A DNA stretch of 64,000 nt from an uncultured Alphaproteobacteria bacterium (GCA_902546975.1 CACCLU010000001.1:301205-365204); one strand, 5' to 3'; positions 1 through 14,100 are shown, numbered from the stretch's first letter. Program-made: numbers and translations. The notes: generated from the letters alone by a model not told the origin.

Positions 1-87
1 ATCGTAGAGTAACCACGATGGTGACCCATCTTCCATTGGTGTACCTTGAAGAAGTTGCAAGTTTTGACGTATTGACGGTGTAATCAT
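1..87 (-). CDS. M50-type membrane metalloprotease, N-terminal fragment
   Basis: Only the first 29 codons lie in the window; the gene runs off the left edge. The ATG at 85-87 directly abuts the TAA of the preceding gene, so it is the last visible gene of the secretion operon. The fragment reads RQNLQLLQGTPMEDGSPSW followed by LLYD. This resembles the N-terminal signature of large membrane proteins annotated as site-2 protease or peptide zinc metalloprotease with a HlyD-like part, which typically start R-x-D-L-x-L-x-P-G-x-x-x-x-x-G-x-P-x-W. The zinc motif HExxH lies outside the window and was not seen, so the assignment rests on this short motif and on context with two HlyD-type adaptors. Confidence 0.5.
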   Translation of the reverse strand, partial: MITPSIRQNLQLLQGTPMEDGSPSWLLYD

Positions 88-1422
88 TTACAGGCCAAGT
101 GTCTGTCTTACAAAAATTATAGGCTTTCGAAATAAGAAGAAAAATAATTTTACTTCCTCACCGAAAATCTTTGCAGTACCTCTAAGCCCTATTCTAGGTG
201 GAGTATCATTTTCAATTAGCTCCGCGGTGACCCGATAAGCAAGAAGGTTTTGAGTTACTATTTCTGGCTCATATGAAAATTTTGTGACTTTAGCCTTAAT
301 AACATTCATAGGATCAGAGTCCAAAAAAACATTAATATTGGCGTCTTTTTTAATTGTAATGGAGTCTTTTACTGGCATGAAAATATTAACTTCCACTAAT
401 GAGGGGTTAGCAACAACCATAATGTTTTCACCAATGTTATAGGGTTTGCCGATAAGCAACGATTTATCTTGTAAAACGGCTACCCCCTCAGCAGGAGAGT
501 AAATCGTTGATCTGTCTAATAGTATTTTTTGATAATTGAGGGTTTCTTGTGCTAGTTTTATTTTGCTTTCGAGCTGGCTGACTAAAGCCTTATCCTCTTT
601 GCTTTGGAACGAAGATTGCCTTGCTTGAAGTAACTCAGTTTCGATTACTTGTAATTCTTGAAAGGCTAGATCATAGTCGTTTTGTAGTTGGGTTTTTTCA
701 AATTCCAATAATGGAGTTTCTAAATTCACCTCATCATTGTTTTCAACATACACCTCTTTAATAACTCCATCTATTGGTGCATTAATTATATTTGGTTCTT
801 TAGGAGCTATTTCAGCCTGTCCAATTGTTGACATAGACACAGGATAAAACATGCTTGCAACTATTCCAGCTACAACAAAAAATTGAAACCATGTCTTGCG
901 AATTAATTTAGCGGCACTTTCAAAAAAGTTATTCTCTTTTAGTGATCCCATTGCATGTCCAACGGAATTACTTAAATGTCGGATATATTCGATTTCTTGT
1001 TCCGTCCAGCTTTCGTCTCTTACTAATAATAAAACAGCCTGTGGTCCTTTTTGTGTTGAAAAGCAGGGAACCCATAAAAATTGATCGGGTAGAGGGCTTT
1101 CCCCTTTAGCAGGAACTAAAGCGTCTTTACTTAAAGAAAAGGGATGGGTTTCAGGAGAGCCCTCTTGTAATTTTTGTCGAATGATTTTTTGAGCGAGCGT
1201 GGTTGTGGCAGATGTTTGTTCAACTACTGCAATATCTGAAATAGCCTCAATTTTAAAGCTATTTGGTTTTGTCCAAGACCCAAAAAAAGCATACATAAAT
1301 GGGGCGATACTTCTAAGTTCATTGGTGACTGTGTACCTTATTTCAACAAAAGATTGAGCGTCACGTAACTTTTTCTCAAATGAGAAGATTCTAGATAATC
1401 GATTTAATTGATCTTCACTCAA
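88..1422 (-). CDS. GAF-like domain fused to a HlyD-type membrane adaptor
   Basis: This 444-residue protein has a cytoplasmic N-terminal region (residues about 1-160) with the look of a GAF domain, one transmembrane helix at about 178-197, and a periplasmic HlyD-type adaptor. The adaptor shows two lipoyl or barrel-sandwich half-motifs (NAPIDGVIKEVYV near 215 and IYSPAEGVAVL near 307) flanking a coiled coil. HlyD-type proteins bridge an inner-membrane component to a TolC-like channel. A cytoplasmic sensory domain on one is unusual and suggests export gated by a ligand or partner; that is inference. The ATG overlaps the upstream adaptor gene by four bases and the stop abuts the M50-like gene, so all are probably co-translated. 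Confidence 0.72.
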   Translation of the reverse strand: MSEDQLNRLSRIFSFEKKLRDAQSFVEIRYTVTNELRSIAPFMYAFFGSWTKPNSFKIEAISDIAVVEQTSATTTLAQKIIRQKLQEGSPETHPFSLSKDALVPAKGESPLPDQFLWVPCFSTQKGPQAVLLLVRDESWTEQEIEYIRHLSNSVGHAMGSLKENNFFESAAKLIRKTWFQFFVVAGIVASMFYPVSMSTIGQAEIAPKEPNIINAPIDGVIKEVYVENNDEVNLETPLLEFEKTQLQNDYDLAFQELQVIETELLQARQSSFQSKEDKALVSQLESKIKLAQETLNYQKILLDRSTIYSPAEGVAVLQDKSLLIGKPYNIGENIMVVANPSLVEVNIFMPVKDSITIKKDANINVFLDSDPMNVIKAKVTKFSYEPEIVTQNLLAYRVTAELIENDTPPRIGLRGTAKIFGEEVKLFFFLFRKPIIFVRQTLGL

Positions 1423-2162
1423 AATACAACGCGACCACTCATTCCTGGGAGAAGGGCAGGGCTGGTGTCAGTGATGGTGCCTTTGAGTTGAATAGTTTGA
1501 CTAACTGCATCTACATTTGCACCGATACCACTAATTGTGGCATTAAATTCTTTTTGAATTTCATCAATATAAACTTTTATGGGATGTCCTATTTTTAACC
1601 AAGAAATCCATTCACTTGAAACTACCATTTCTAATTCTAAAACTTCTGTTTGAATGATTTTCATTAATTCTACTTGAGGTTGGATTGTTTCAAATGTGTT
1701 AACCACAACTTCTTCTACTGCTCCATCAAAGGGTGCTTTGATTTGACACCTCTCAACGTTTAATTCAGCGATACGGAGTTCTGATTTCGCTTTTTCATAT
1801 TCTGAAATTGATAATTCTAATTCATATTTACCGATTGATCTCATTTGTAGCATTTGTTCATCGCTTTTAAGTTTTATTAAAGCACTATTAGCATTTGCGC
1901 TAACTACATCCTTTTGGGCTTCATATAAACTACAATCAAACTGAATTAATAAATCTCCTTTTTTAAATCTTTGCATTTCTTTTACAGCGATATTTTCTAT
2001 TCGAGCAGCAAGTTCACTAGATAAAATGGCTTCTTGCGAGGCAACGACTAATGCTCTCGACTCTCTTACCTCAGCGTTAGCATAGGAGAGCATCAAAACA
2101 ATTAAGACAGCAGTCTTAACCAGATACTTTAAGGATTTTATCACCATAATTTTCATGTTCAT
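1419..2162 (-). CDS. Short HlyD/RND-type periplasmic adaptor
   Basis: About 247 residues. The N-terminus is a signal peptide or single membrane anchor (hydrophobic stretch ending LMLSYANA). It is followed by a barrel-sandwich half (VKEMQRFKKGDLLIQFDCSL), a short coiled coil, the second half (CQIKAPFDGAVEEVVV) and a beta-barrel ending PALLPGMSGRVVF, the usual finish of membrane-fusion proteins. It is short for the family (commonly 350 or more). Candidate starts are TTG at 2165 and ATGs at 2162, 2156 and 2147; I use 2162. All lie inside the 3' end of the giant gene, so the two overlap by about 30-50 bases and are probably translationally coupled. The likely role is periplasmic adaptor for the divergent outer-membrane channel. 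Confidence 0.75.
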   Translation of the reverse strand: MNMKIMVIKSLKYLVKTAVLIVLMLSYANAEVRESRALVVASQEAILSSELAARIENIAVKEMQRFKKGDLLIQFDCSLYEAQKDVVSANANSALIKLKSDEQMLQMRSIGKYELELSISEYEKAKSELRIAELNVERCQIKAPFDGAVEEVVVNTFETIQPQVELMKIIQTEVLELEMVVSSEWISWLKIGHPIKVYIDEIQKEFNATISGIGANVDAVSQTIQLKGTITDTSPALLPGMSGRVVF

Positions 2163-5100
2163 CAAATTCTAAATCGATTTGATCTTGAAGAGAAGCAAAC
2201 TTTACAACTTTTTCCTCTAGTTCAGGGTTTTGGTTATCTAAAGCTAGATTGTCATGAGCAGGCGTTTCCTCAATAATTTCAGGTATAACAGAAGCATTAT
2301 CTAGGTTGGATTGATTATTTGGGTCCTCTATTTGATTATCATCATTGCTTGAGTCATTTGGATTAAGCACATCATCTCTAGATCCATCATTTGACTCCAA
2401 TATTATTTGGCCCTTCTCATCTACAGTCACTTCTGTTTTTAAAGCGGCACTTCGATCAATGAAAGGCTCTAAGTCTCTTTTTAATGCAGTGTCTCGGCTA
2501 ACAGAGTTTTTATCAAGTGTAACGTTAATTTCTCTAGTTGTATTATCAGTGTCAATTGCAATAACTTTTACATCAACAGAATAAACGCTCTCTGGGAACT
2601 GAACAATTGTCTGACCTGTTGCAGGATCAACACGTATCCAGCTTGGAAGCTCCGAGCCATCCTCTAGTGTACCCGTATACTGTTTCACATTTAGTCTATA
2701 GTCATCTCCGATAGCAAATCCCAAAATTGTATTTTCATTGACTCCTGGTCTACCACTTTGGTCGATATTCAGATCCTCAACTGCAACATCAATCACTTTC
2801 ATTCCACCATTAAATGTGTACTCCTTCACTAATGATGCTAACGAACTTCTAATTGTCAAATCACCTGCTTGGTTATCAACCTTGGGTGTTTCAAATACAA
2901 CTGTTCCTTTAGCTATAGCGGACTCTAATGTCTTTGGCTTCACGATTACAGGTGGAGGAGGAGGTGTTCCTTTCTCTCCTCGTTTTCCAACGATTATAGT
3001 GAATGTTTGTGTAGTTGAAAGATTGCCTCCGTCAGTTGCAGTGATTGTGAATGTGTATGTACCCTCTGGGAGTCTTCCGTTTATTCTTCCAGCATCATTG
3101 ATAGAAAGCCCTGCAGGCAAACCACTCACACTATAAGTAAGTTGCCCATATGTAGTATTGGATGGATCGGGGTCATCAAAAAAAGTCTTCGATTGAATTC
3201 TAATTTTTTGGCCCTCCATGGCACGAATTATCGGAGGTGCCGTCGAAGTTGGTGGATCATTGATACCTGTAACTGTAATTCGTAGCTCTGCTTTATCCGT
3301 GCTCGTTCCATCGGAGAGAGTATATGTAAAGTAGTCAACTGCCGTCTCTAGAGGTTCCAAAGCCTTGGCGGCATTAGTGTTTGCAGTATAGGTATAGGTG
3401 CCATCAGCATTGAGCGTAAGGGTGCCGTATCTTCCAACCAAAGTTGAGCCTAAGGTTCCATCTGTTCCAGTGGCATTCTCTCTACCAGTTCTAATTTCAG
3501 TAACTGTTGCTTCACCAACCGAAAGGGCATCGGCTCCATTATCAGTGTCATTAGATATCAAACCTGCTCCTTCAACACTCTTGGACAGCGTGCTACCAGC
3601 ATCAACTGCACCTGTATCTGTCACAGCAACAACTTCATTATCAGATCCATTAACTGTAATTGTAAGAGTAGCTGTCGCTGTGGCGCCGTTTTCATCAGTC
3701 ACTGTGTATGTAAACACATCAGTTTCACTAGAGCCACTTGCAATACTATCAGCTGCATCTTGATCGGCAATATAAGTATAAGAACCATCGGCACCTATTG
3801 TAAGAGTACCGTAAGTACCAACGATGGTTGTACCGTCTCTATGAGTAGTGCTTGAAGTGACAGTGTCACTATTACCATTAGTGTGAGAAATATTTGTAAC
3901 AGTTAGACTTGAACTTGCATCTGTGTCAGTATCATCATTGAGGACATCATCTTGACCACCTCTTACTGTAATTCTTTCATCTTCATTAACACTATCTGTA
4001 TCATTTACAGCTGTTGGCGTGTCATTAATTCCAATAATACAAATTGTGATAACTGCTGTGTCTGAGAGAGTGCCGTCACTAACCGTATAATTAAAATAAT
4101 CATAAGCTATATCGCCCACATCAAGAGGGTCTGATGCATCTTGGTTTGCTACATAGGTATAAGAACCATTAGCGTTGAGGGTGAGTTGACCGTAAGTACC
4201 TGTTAAGGCTTGACCGACTGTACCAGCACTACCAGCATCTTCTGTTGATCCCAAACGAACCGCTGTCACTGTTAACGAGGCTGAGTCATCAGGATCGCTA
4301 TCAGTGTGTGTACTCGAGCTGGTATCGATAACATCACCTGAGTGTTCGCCAGTGGCATCATAAGAGTCAGTGACGTTAGCATTTGCGCTATTTGCAACAG
4401 TTAGTGTGCCGTCTTCTGAAATAACACCTTTATCATTTTGAGCCACAGGAGCGTCATTGATACCAGTTACAGTGATTGTGATCGTAGCTGTTGTGGTATT
4501 TGTTCCATCAGAAACTGTATAGGTAAAGACATCGGTTGCAGTATCACCATTATCTAAGGCGTCTGCTGCATCTTGATCGGCTGTATAGGTATAGGATCCG
4601 TCAGCTCCAATGACAAGGGTACCATAGGTTCCAGTAACAGTCGTGCCGCCACTTGAGTGTGTACTTCCACCCGTAACGGTTGAAGTAGAGCCACCACTAG
4701 GTGCAATTGCTGTTACCGTTAATGCATGAGAGTCGTCGGCATCTGTGTCATCATAAAGGACATCGTCTTCTGATCCTGTTTTTGTTACAGAGCCATCCTC
4801 AGCAACACTATCAGTATCATCTACCGCTACTGGGGTATCGTTAATACCAATCACAGTGATTGTAATAACAGCAATATCAGTTTCAGTGCCATCGCTAATT
4901 GTATAGTTGAAATAGTCATAGACAACATCACCTGCATCTAAGTCATCTGCAGCCGATTGATTAGCAACATAGGTATAAGAGCCATTAGCATTAAGGGTGA
5001 GTTGACCGTAAGTGCCAGTTAAAGCAGATCCAACAGTTCCAGCAGTCCCCGAGCCTTCAGAGTTACCTATTCTAACTGCAGTAACAGTCAAAGTATCACC

Positions 5101-8100
5101 ATCGGAGTCTGTATCTTGAGAACTTGTGTTGCTTGTATCAATAACATCACCTGAATGCTCATCATTGACATTGATTAAACTAAATGGTGTGTCTAGTGTG
5201 TATTCGAAAACTTGCTTGTTTGCCGTACCAAGAACAAATACCTTTGTTCCGTCATTATTAAAGTTAACTGCTTTTGGAGCGCTATCTTGGCCACTGACAT
5301 CCAAAGCACCCACGAAAGAGGCCGTTGAAACATCAAACCCTAAAGTTAAATCATATTCGTTGATGTCATTTCCTTGATTTCCAACAACATACATTTTCGT
5401 TCCATCACTGTTGAAACTTAATCCGTTAGGGGTTGTGTCTTGTGAGGCCACTGAAAAACTATCAACGAAGGAAGCGGTGGATACGTCAAATCCTGTCGAA
5501 AGAGTATATTCATTGATATCGTCTCCGGCATTTCCAGCAACAAACATCTTTGTGCCATCGTTATTAAAGGCTAATCCTGTCGGGCTATCTTCTTGAGAGC
5601 TAATATCAAAACTGTCTACGAAAGAAGCAGTGGATACGTCAAAGGCGGTAGAAAGGGTATATTCATTGACATCATCTCCATTTGATCCAATGACAAACAT
5701 TTTTGTACCATCGTTATTAAATCTAAATCCTTGAGGAGTAAATTCTTCATTGCTGATAGAAAATCCGTCTACATACGTAGCAGCACTCACAGCATTAGCA
5801 TTATCGCCATCACTGACAGTCAGCGTGGCGTCCTCTTTTACTGTACCAGTATCATCTCTTGCAACAGGTGCATCATTGGAACCACTAACAGTAATAGTTA
5901 ATGTTGCTGTTGTTGTTGCGCCATTCTCATCAGTAACGGTATAAGTAAAGACATCATCTGCTGTTTCACCCGCATCTAGAGCATCAGCCGCTGATTGATC
6001 TGCGGTATAAGTATAGGAACCATCAGCACCTATGATCAAGGTACCGTATGTTCCCACAACGGAAGTACCATTAGATGCATAAGTACTACTTGAAGTGACA
6101 GAGGAGGAGGATCCGCCGCTTGGTTGAATTGCTGTAACGGTTAGTGTCGCTGAATTATCAGGATCACTATCATCTGTAAGAACATCATCTTGTGAACCAG
6201 TCTTGGTTACTGTTGCACCGGCACTAACAGTATCAGTGTCGTTAACTGCAACTGGATCGTCGTTAGCGCCTAAAACTGTAATTGTTAAGGTGGCGGTTGT
6301 TGTAGCCGTTCCATCCGAGAGGGTGTAAACAAAAACATCATCAGCCAAACTATTTACATTTAGGGCGTCCGCAGCATCTTGATCTGCCACATAAGTATAG
6401 GAACCATCTGCGCCAATCGTCAGCGTACCATAAGTACCCGTGACCGAGGTACCGCTACTGTTATAAGAGCTTCCGGAAGATACTGATGAATTCGATCCAC
6501 CATTCTTTTTAATTTGTGTGATGGAAAGGGAAGCAGAAGCATCAGCATCACTATCAGTATGAGAGCTATGGCTTGTATCGATGACATCACCTGAGTGCTC
6601 GCCGGTAACATTATATGTGCCAGTAACATTGGCATTGGCGCCATTGGCAACAGTTAAAGTACCGTCTTCAACAATAACACCGTGGTCATTTTGAGCTACC
6701 GGTGTATCATTTACTCCATTAACTGTAATGGTAATAGTTGCTGTCGTGGTTTCGCCATTGTCATCGGTGACGGTATAAGTAAAGACATCTGTCACTGTAT
6801 CGCCGGCATCGAGGGCATCCGCCGCATCTTGATCAGCTGTATAAGTGTAAGAACCGTCAGCACCAATAGTTAAAGTGCCGTAAGTGCCAGTGGATTGTGT
6901 GCCATCGGTATAAGTTGTACCGCTCGTAACATTTGATGAAGAGCCCCCGCTTGGTTGAATTGCTGTGACTGTTATTGTCCCTGAGTCATCAGGATCACTA
7001 TCGTCATTAAGTACGTCATCTTGAGAGCCTGTTTTAGTTACTGTACCGTCTTCATTCACAGTATCCGTATCATCAACTGCAACTGGTGGGTCATTAATTC
7101 CTAAAACGGTAATTGTAATATTTGCTGTTGTTGTTGCTGTTCCATCTGAGAGGGTGTAAACAAAAACATCAGTAACGCTATCGCCAGAGTCTAGGGCATC
7201 CGCAGCAGACTGGTCTGCAACATAAGTGTAGGAACCGTCGGCACCAATAGTGAGTGTACCGTACGTACCGGTAACGGAAGTTCCATTACTATTGTAGGAG
7301 CTTCCAGAAGATACTGCACTATCTGAGCCTCCATCTTTTTTAATTTGAGTAATTGACAAAGAAGCAGAGTCATCCGCATCACTGTCTGTGTGAGAACTAG
7401 AACTTGTATCTATGACATCACCAGAATGCTCACCAGTAGCATTATAAGATCCGCCTGACTCATTAGCATTATCACCATTGGCTACTGTTAAAGTGCCGTC
7501 TTCTACAATCACACCGACATCATTTTGAGCTACTGGTGTATCGTTGATACCATTGACTGTGATAGTGATAGTTGCTGTTGTTGTTGCGCCGTTCTCATCG
7601 GTAACAGTATAAGTAAAGACGTCAGTTACTGAGTCACCGGCATCTAAATCATCCGCCGCTGATTGGTCAGCTGAGTAAGTGTAAGAACCATCGGCACCTA
7701 TCACAAGTGTGCCATATGTTCCGGTTACTGATGTGCCATTAGTATAAGTTGTACCGCTGGTAACATTTGATGAAGACCCGCCACTCGGTTGAATTGCAGT
7801 AACAGTTAAAGTTGCTGAGTCATCAGGATCGCTATCATCTGTCAACACATCATCTTGAGAACCAGTTTTGGTAACAGTGCCGTCTTCATCCACCGTATCA
7901 GTATCATCAACTGCCGTTGGAGTATCGTTTATACCCAATACTGTGATTGTGAGAGTAGCAGTGTCAGTCGCTGTTCCATCTGAAATGGTATAGATGAAAG
8001 TATCAGTAACCGAGTCATTTAAATCTAAATCATCTGCTGCAGACTGATCTGCAACGTAAGTATAGGAACCGTCAGCGCCTATGGTGAGCGTACCGTAAGT

Positions 8101-11100
8101 ACCAGTGACCGAAGTTCCGCTACTATTATAAGAACTTCCAGAGGTAATCGCAGAGTCTGAACCTCCGCTTTTTCTAATTAAAGTGACAGTTATTGCGTCA
8201 CTATCAGCATCGCTGTCACTATGCGAGCTGGAACTTGTATTCATAACATCACCGGAATGTTCACCTGTTGCATTAAAAGTAGTACCTGAGTCATTGGTCT
8301 CATTAGCATTAGCTCCGTTAGCTACTGTTAAAGTGCCGTCTTCTACGATGACACCGACGTCATTTTGAGCCACAGGCGCGTTGTTGGAAGATCCATCATC
8401 ACCTAAAAGTGTAATGACAAGGTTTGCTGTCGTGCTTGCCGTACCATCTGAAACTGTGTAAGTAAATGTATCGGTGAGAGTCTCTCCTGCGTCGAAGCCG
8501 GCTATATCCGATTGAGCCACATATTTATATGAACCATCAGCACCGATTGTTAATGTACCATATGCGCCAGTTACAGCAGTTCCGCTACTATTATAAGAAC
8601 TACCGGAAGAGACAGTTGAATTGGAACCGCCATCTTTTTTAATGTGAGTAATTGTTAAGGTATCACTGGTATCAGGATCATTGTCGGTGTGCGAGCTTGA
8701 ACTTGTATCAATAACATCACCTGAATGTTCGCCAGTCGCATCAAAACTTCCAGACACGTTAGCGTTTGCGCTATTGGCAACAGTTAAGGTATCGCCTTCC
8801 ATGATTACACCCACGTCGTTTTGTGCTGTAGGGTTATCGTTTGCGCCTAAAATAGTAATTGTAATGGTAGCCGTTGTGGTTTCCGTTCCATCGCTCAAAG
8901 TATATACAAAGACATCTGTTACACTCTCACCGTCTGCAACTCCATCAGCGGCATCTGCCGTGGCAGCATAAGTATATGAACCATCGGCACCGATCGTTAG
9001 TGTACCGTAAGTACCCGTGACCGAAGTGCCGTTACTATTGTAAGAACTGCTGGAAGCAACTGATGAATTAGAGCCACCATTCTTTTTAATTTGTGTGATG
9101 GAAAGGGAAGCAGAAGCATCTGCATCACTATCTGTATGAGAACTAGAACTTGTATCGATAACATCACCAGAGTGCTCGCCGGTAGCATTAAAGGTGCTGC
9201 CAGAATCATTGGTTTCATTGGCATTATCCCCATTGGCTACTGTTAAAGTACCATCTTCTACGATGACACCGACGTCATTTTGAGCTACTGGCGTATCATT
9301 GACACCGAAAACTATTATTTGAATCAAAGCTGTATCTGTCAGAGCACCATCTGTAACGGTATAATTAAAAGAGTCAGTTTCTGAGTCGCCAGCATCTAAA
9401 GCTTCAGCTGCCGCTTGGTTTGCAACATATGTATAAGAACCATTGGCGTTTAACGTCAATTGTCCATAAGTGCCCGTCAACGCTTGACCAACAGTACCTG
9501 CGGTACCTGAACCCTCAGTTGAACCCAATCGAACTGCACTTACGGTTAATGTGTCTCCATCGACATCAGTATCAGTTCCCGTATAAGTTGTATTGATTAC
9601 ATCACCCGAGTGTTCACCTGTGTCATCATATCTTTGATTTGCAGTAAAGTATTGATTGTCTCCATCAGCAACAGTTAAGGTAGCATTCTCGTTAATAGCA
9701 CCATAATCATTAGCGGCTACTGGGGCATCATTAGCACCAAGAATAGTGATCGTTAATGTTGCGGTTGTGGTGGCTGTACCATCAGAGAGGGTGTAGACAA
9801 AAACATCTGTGGCCGTATCTCCAACATCTAATGCGTCAGCCGCATCTTGAGTTGCGGCATAAGTATATGAACCATCGGCACCGATCGTTAGTGTACCGTA
9901 AGTACCAGTGACCGAAGTTCCGCTACTGTTATAAGAACTTCCAGAAGAAACTGATGAATTGGATCCCCCATCCTTTTTAATTTGTGTGATGGAAAGGGAA
10001 GCAGAAGCATCTGCATCAGAGTCGGTATGGGAAGAAGAACTAGTATCGATCAAATCTCCAGAGTTTTCTCCAGTTGCATCATAGGAGCCCGTTAATGTTG
10101 CATTTGCACCATTTGCAACAGTCAGGGTTCCGTCTTCCACAATGACTCCCACGTCATTCTGTGCAACAGGATCATCGTTAATGCCTAGAACAGTTATAGT
10201 AATAGTTCCAATATCTGTCGCGGTGCCGTCACTGACAGTGTAATTAAAAGTATCGGTAACAGAGTCGCCAGCATCTAGAGCGTCCGCTGCTGTTTGATTA
10301 GCTGCATAGGTATAAGAACCATTAGCATTTAAAGTTAATTGTCCATAAGTGCCGGTTAGCGCTTGGCCTACAGTACCAGCGTCCCCTGAACCCTCAACAG
10401 AACCTTTTCGAACAGCTGTCACTGTTAAAGTTTCAACATCTATATCCGTATCTTGATGAGTGGTTGAGCTTGTATGAATAACATCTCCAGAATGTTCTCC
10501 TGTGGCGTCGTAAGTACTTGTTACGTTTGCATTATCCCCATCACTGACAGTCAAAGTACTGTCCTCTTCTATCACACCAACGTCATTGCGAGCGACAGGC
10601 GCATCATTGGCACCAAGAATAGTGATCGTTAATGTTGCGGTTGTGGTGGCTGTACCATCAGAAAGGGTGTAGACAAAAACATCAGTAGCTGTTTCACCTG
10701 TATCAAGAGGGTCAGCAGCGGCTTGGTCTGCAACATAGGTATAAGAACCGTCGGCTCCAATTGTTAAAGTACCATAAGTTCCAGTTACCTGTGTACCACT
10801 ACTATTATAAGAACTTCCCGATGCTACAGCCGAGTTAGAGCCACCGTTCTTTTTAATTTGGGTGATCGTCAAGGAAGCAGCGTCATCTGCATCAGAGTCT
10901 TTATGAGAGCTAGAGCTGGTGTCCATTAGGTCACCAGAATTTTCTCCAGTGGCATCATAAGTGCCGCTTAAAGTTGCATTTGCGCCGTTTGCCACCGTTA
11001 ACGTGCCATCTTCCACGATCACGCCCACATCGTTTTGGGCGGTTGGAGTATCATTAATACCAATCACAGTAATGGTAATCACCGCTATGTCTGTAGCTGT

Positions 11101-14100
11101 GCCATCACTAACAGTATAATTAAAAGAGTCAGTTACTATATCGCCCGCGTCGAGATCATCAGCAGCAGTTTGATTAGCTACATACGTATAAGAACCATTC
11201 GAATTAAGAGTGAGTTGACCGTAAGTACCTGTCAAAGCTGATCCCACAGTACCAGCTGTGCCTGACCCCTCAGAAGAGCCAAGACGAACAGCAGTCACAG
11301 TTAAAGTTTCAACGTCAACATCAGTATCGCGAGTAGAGGTGTTACTTGAGTCAATGACATCACCCGTATGTTCACCGCTAACATCAACTAAACTAAAAGG
11401 AGTAGTAAGTGTGTATTCATCCACACTGTGTGTGCCAAGACTTCCTGACCGGTCCGTAATAAACATTTTTGTTCCATCATTATTAAAGGTAATGCCTGTA
11501 GGCGTAGTACCTTGAGAACTCACATCAAAACTACCCACAAAAGAAGCAGTGGAAACATCAAAGCCCGTAGAGAGCGTATATTCGTTAATATCATCTCCCG
11601 TATCGCCGGCAACAAACATTTTTTTTCCGTCGTTGCTAAATGCTAGGCCTTGAGGTGAAGTATCTTGGGACTGGGTTACAAAGCTACTATCATAGGAGGC
11701 GGTGGAAACATCAAAGCCGGTCGATAGTGTGTATTCAACAACTTCATCAGAAGAATTTGCAGCATTAACAAACATTTTTGTACCATCTGAATTGAATGCT
11801 AAACCATTTGAACCACCTGCATTGGAAGAAATACTTAAATTACTATCGTAGGATGCAGTAGAAATATCGAAGCCTGTAGTGAGATGGTATTCAAAAACTC
11901 TTTGATTCGACCACCCTGCTACAAACATTTTTGTTCCATCGTTGTTAAATGCTAAGCCTCTTGGGTTGGTATCTTGGGAAGCAACACTAAATAAACTATC
12001 ATAGGAAGCGGTTGAAATATCGAAGCCTGTAGTGAGATGGTATTCTCGAATGTCATCGGTACTATCTCCAACAACAAACATTTTTGTACCATCGTTGTTA
12101 AATTTTATGTCTTGTGGGTATCCTCCTGAATAACCGCTTAAGATGTAAAGGTTGATACTATCAACATAAGAGGCCCCAGCTATAGTACTATTGCCGGCAC
12201 CATCACTGACAGTCAGGGTGGCGTCTTCATTAACAGTTCCAGTATCATTTTGAGCAACAGGCGCATCATTAGCGCCTAGAACTGTGATTGTTAAATTAGC
12301 TGTTGTGATGGCCGTACCATCAGAAAGAGTATAAACAAAGGTATCAGTAGCTGACTCTCCTGAGTCTAGAGCATTAGTGGCATCAGTGGTTGCAGCATAA
12401 GTATAAGAACCATCGGCTCCAATCGTTAAAGTACCATAAGTGCCAGTAATAGAAGTTCCATTACTATTATAAGAGCTACTCGAAGCAACTGTAGAATTAG
12501 AACCACCGCTTAATCTTACATGGGTAATGCTTAGGGAAGCAGAGGCATCCGCATCAGAGTCAGTGTGAGAACTGGAGCTGGTGTCAATAACATCACCTGA
12601 ATGTTCTCCTGTAGCATCATAAGACCCCGATACATTAGCGTTCGCGCTATTGGCAACCGTTAAAGTGCTGCCTTCCAAAATTACACCTTCGTCATCTTGA
12701 GCAACAGGTGCATCATTAATACCTAAAATCGTAATCGTAATGGTAGCAGTGTCTGTGCCGCCATTACCATCGCTAACCGTATAGTTAAAGACATCCGTAA
12801 CTGAGTCATTTAAATCAAGGGCGTCCGCTGCTGTTTGATTAGCAGCATAAGTATAAGAACCATTTGTGTTTAGAGTTAACTGACCATAGGTTCCTGTTAA
12901 GGCTTGTCCTAGTGTACCAGCAGTACCACTCCCCTCAACAGAACCGGTTCGAACAGAAGCAACGGTTAACGTATCGCCATCTGCATCCGTGTCATAATGA
13001 GTTGTAGAACTTGTATGGAGAACATCGCCCGAGTACTCACCTGAGGCATTATAAGACCCACCACTTTCGTTAGCATTCGCACCATTGGAAACTGTTAATG
13101 TACTGTCTTCAGCAATCACACCCACATCATCCCGCGCTACGGGTGCTGTGTTGCCTGCGCCTAAAACAGTAATTTTTAATTCTGCTGTGTCTGTCGCAGT
13201 TCCATCAGAGACTGTGTAGTTAAAATAATCAATAACTGACTCATTCGCATCTAGACCAACGATACTTGAATCAGCGACATAGGTATAAGATCCATTCGAA
13301 TTAAGTGTCAAAGTACCATAGGTGCCTCGTAATATTGTACCCACTGTTCCCGTTTCACTATTCAATCGGAACGGCGTAGCAATATCATATTCAATAACAT
13401 TATGATTAGATTTTTCTACTACATACATTTTTGTGCCAGCGTTATTAAACGCTACAGACTCAGGAGCAGTAGTTTGGGAGGCAACACTAGTTGAGCCAAC
13501 ATGAGTGGCTGTTGTAATGTCATAAGCCGTAGAGAGAGTATACTCAATGATGCTGTTACTATTGTCTCCTGCCACAAATAACCTAGAGCCGTTATTAGTA
13601 AATGTCATTCCGTTTGTTAGGCCGTCTTGAGATGCAATAGATAAAGAGGAATAAGAGCTTGAGGCGGTCGAAACATCAAAACCTGTTGATAGGGTATACT
13701 GACGAATATAGTCATCCCCCCAAGAAATCGTATACATTTTGGTACCATCATCATTAAAGTTAACGTCTTGGTAAGCCGTTCCATAAGGTGAAAGTTGTTT
13801 TATACTGTCGTATGAAGCAGTAGAAAGATCATAGCCTGTTGTAAGGTGGTATTCCGCAACCTCTCCATATAGTTCAATTACAAACAATTTTGTACCATCA
13901 TTGTTAAAAGCTAAACCTTGAATATTGCTGTTGAGGTTTGTGGTAAGACTTAGTTCGCGGGTATAAGACATAGTAGTTAGATCAAAAGCCGTGCTCAATG
14001 CATATTCTCTCACCGTATCTCGAGAGTAAGAGGCAATAAACATCTTTGTACCATCAGAGTTAAATTCAATGTCATGAGCGCCCATGCCACTACCCAGCAT

